From the NCBI GenBank assembly GCA_023390055.1, contig JAEWDP010000069.1, positions 1 through 26,107 on the forward strand: 26,107 nt of DNA. Reading direction: 5' to 3'. Below are positions 24,750 through 26,107 of this stretch, in pieces. The position numbers were made by a program, and so were the translations under genes. This DNA is from Pseudomonadota bacterium. Lineage in GTDB: Bacteria > Pseudomonadota > Alphaproteobacteria > Rhizobiales > Rhizobiaceae. The number at the start of each line of letters is the position of its first letter. The first letter of the stretch is position 1. The notes under the pieces were generated by a model. It had not been told where the DNA came from. It searched no databases and saw only the letters and a list, made by a program, of their open reading frames with translations.

Positions 24750-25758
24750 GAGGTACATGAAGACAAACATCGGTGTGCCATCTTCTAAGCGATTGACAGT
24801 CGGTTTTGTGCTTGCTCGGTCATTTACGCTTACAGCGTTCGCCCTGTTCGTTGATACTCTGCGTTTGGCCAGTGATGAATTTGATAGATCCGGGCGTGTT
24901 CTAGCGGATTGGCAGGTATTGGGCAGTACTAGGCATTTGATCACATCAAGTTGCGGAGTTCAGGTTGCCCCGACTTCGGATCTCGTAGACCCAGGTGAAT
25001 TTGACTATATTGTCGTCATCGGCGGACTCCTGAATTCTGAAACTCAAGTTGATAGCGCGACCGTTAGCTACCTTAAATCTGCAGCTGCGAAAAAGGTCGT
25101 ATTGATCGGGGTATGTACGGGAACGTTCATCCTGGCAGAAGCTGGTCTCATGAGGCAGCATCAGACATGCGTGAGTTGGCTTCACTTCCAGTCATTTCGT
25201 GAACGATTTCCTGATCATGATATCCGAGCTGACCGAATATTTAATCTTGATCGCAAGAGAGGGTCGTGTGCTGGGGGCAGCAGCGCAGCTGACATGGCGG
25301 CGACGATAGTCAGACGACACATTAGTAAAGAAGCCGAGAGAAATGCGCTCGATGTCCTGCAGATTGAAAAAGCACGGTCCGCCTTGGATATCCAGCCGCG
25401 AAGCCCGCTCTCGCTGGACTGTGAAGACCCGCGGCTGAGAGCTGTGCTGATCATCATGGAGAGCCATATCGACAATACGATTCCCATCACTGATCTGGCC
25501 GCTTCAGTCGGATTGTCTCGGAGGCAACTCGAGCGGCTATTCCTGAAAAGTACAAACAGTTCTCCGGCCCTCATCTATAGCAAGATACGATTGGAACGTG
25601 CCAAGCACCTTCTTCTCCAGACAAGGGCACCGATAATCGAGATTGCAATTGAAGTTGGTTTCGAAAGTGCTTCCCACTTTTCGAAGGCCTTTCACAAAAT
25701 CTATGGCCATACGCCATCTCGATTCAGGGCGGCTAAGTCCGCGGCGCGCAGTGACTGA
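24739..25758 (+). CDS. GlxA-type transcriptional regulator (DJ-1/PfpI-like + AraC HTH)
   Basis: A 339-residue protein. The ATG at 24739 has AGGGA at 24728-24732. Residues 15-180 form a class I glutamine amidotransferase-like (DJ-1/PfpI) domain: VGFVLARSFTLTAFALFVDT, YIVVIGGLL and the nucleophile-elbow-like GVCTGTFILAEAGL. Residues 230-330 hold two AraC-type helix-turn-helix motifs (ITDLAASVGLSRRQLERLFL, and IIEIAIEVGFESASHFSKAF, then GHTPSRFR). This architecture is found in GlxA, GbdR, CdhR and ArgR regulators, which activate genes for quaternary amine, carnitine or arginine use. The neighbouring genes give no hint of the target because both flanks are degenerate. Confidence 0.92.
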   Translation: MPSERYMKTNIGVPSSKRLTVGFVLARSFTLTAFALFVDTLRLASDEFDRSGRVLADWQVLGSTRHLITSSCGVQVAPTSDLVDPGEFDYIVVIGGLLNSETQVDSATVSYLKSAAAKKVVLIGVCTGTFILAEAGLMRQHQTCVSWLHFQSFRERFPDHDIRADRIFNLDRKRGSCAGGSSAADMAATIVRRHISKEAERNALDVLQIEKARSALDIQPRSPLSLDCEDPRLRAVLIIMESHIDNTIPITDLAASVGLSRRQLERLFLKSTNSSPALIYSKIRLERAKHLLLQTRAPIIEIAIEVGFESASHFSKAFHKIYGHTPSRFRAAKSAARSD

Positions 25759-25779
25759 ATTTGGTTTGTAACATCTAAC

Positions 25780-25922
25780 TCAGCCACGCTCGCCGTAAAG
25801 GTGTTTCTGGTACAGGAGGTGGTTGTCGTTAACACCGAGTGGTCTGGTAGGTTCCAGAGTGCGCGGCTACAGGTTGGCGTCCAACAGGGAGTGCATTGCC
25901 GCGAAGTTCCATAATTCATATT
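25780..25922 (-). pseudogene. Possible gene remnant with internal stop, convergent to the regulator
   Basis: On the minus strand one frame reads YELWNFAAMHSLLDANL, a TAG stop, then a tail ending VNDNHLLYQKHLYGERG and TGA. The text on both sides of the stop looks like protein, and a further stop lies just upstream, so this may be the last 45 codons of an inactivated gene truncated close to the insertion sequence. I do not recognise the family. Confidence 0.28.
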
Positions 25923-25989
25923 ATGCGACTTTTACATATAACAGGGGTACATTCTATCCCGAAATGCAACAAACGCCCTAAGAGTCTGT

Positions 25990-26107
25990 TCAAGAAAGCG
26001 GATAGCGGGCCAGCCTTCTCGTCATGAGCTTGATCATTGCGGTCTGAATGAAGGCCAGGCTTGTCGCTGAGTAGCGCTCAAAATCCTTTGCCAGACGCCG
26101 GTTGATG
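25990..26107 (-). mobile_element. IS5-family insertion sequence, C-terminal end of transposase (partial)
   Basis: The last 38 codons of a minus-strand gene run off the right edge. The translation INRRLAKDFERYSATSLAFI, then QTAMIKLMTRRLARYPLS, matches the conserved C-terminal tail of IS5-type DDE transposases (RRLAKDFE ... AFxxxAxIxLMxRRLA). The stop lies at 25990-25992, so the element's terminal inverted repeat should fall around 25978-25995 (AGAGTCTGTTCAAG). The remaining transposase and the other end are outside the window, so completeness and target duplication cannot be judged. Confidence 0.75.

Overview
The window looks like the chromosome of an alphaproteobacterium of the order Hyphomicrobiales (Rhizobiales), most likely Brucellaceae or Rhizobiaceae. 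The pointers are a SyrB-type regulator, the three-gene N-acetylglutaminylglutamine amide (NAGGN) osmoprotectant operon, an alphaproteobacterial FtsK without membrane segments, a CtrA-type box and a moderate GC content. I saw no rRNA, tRNA or CRISPR array. Mobile DNA is limited to the end of one insertion sequence at the right edge.

Region 1 (1-3353, +): the 3' part of an FAD/NAD(P)-dependent monooxygenase, a cysteine-free carboxymuconolactone decarboxylase (CMD)-fold protein, an AhpD-like protein with an intact CxxC-x3-H site, and a MATE exporter, packed with overlaps or almost no spacing. Region 2 (3558-5547, +): three consecutive low-complexity proteins ending in the same short coiled coil. 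The first is a basic SyrB-like protein, the second is acidic, and the third carries its own N-terminal motif. Region 3 (5993-11138, +): a peptide/opine-type ABC importer made of a binding protein, a permease, a permease-ATPase fusion and a second ATPase. Regions 1 and 3 recall known clusters that pair AhpD/CMD proteins with a peptide-type importer. Together they suggest uptake, oxidation and export of an unidentified small molecule, with the SyrB-like trio sitting between the two halves.

Region 4 (11139-15949): a decayed minus-strand gene with a hairpin just after its stop, a stand-alone GreA/GreB-type factor, and a membrane GGDEF-EAL protein divergent from a SAM methyltransferase. A perfect CtrA box (TTAA-N7-TTAAC) lies between the last two.

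Region 5 (16252-21574): a MarR repressor divergent from the NAGGN operon (amidotransferase, acetyltransferase-ligase, M42 peptidase). A perfect 15-bp palindrome in the 88-bp divergent gap, next to a TATAAT box, is the likely operator.

Region 6 (21662-26107): ftsK on the minus strand, a gene-poor stretch with a possible remnant, a GlxA-type AraC regulator, another remnant, and the C-terminal end of an IS5-type transposase running off the window. This right end looks like an accessory zone under decay.
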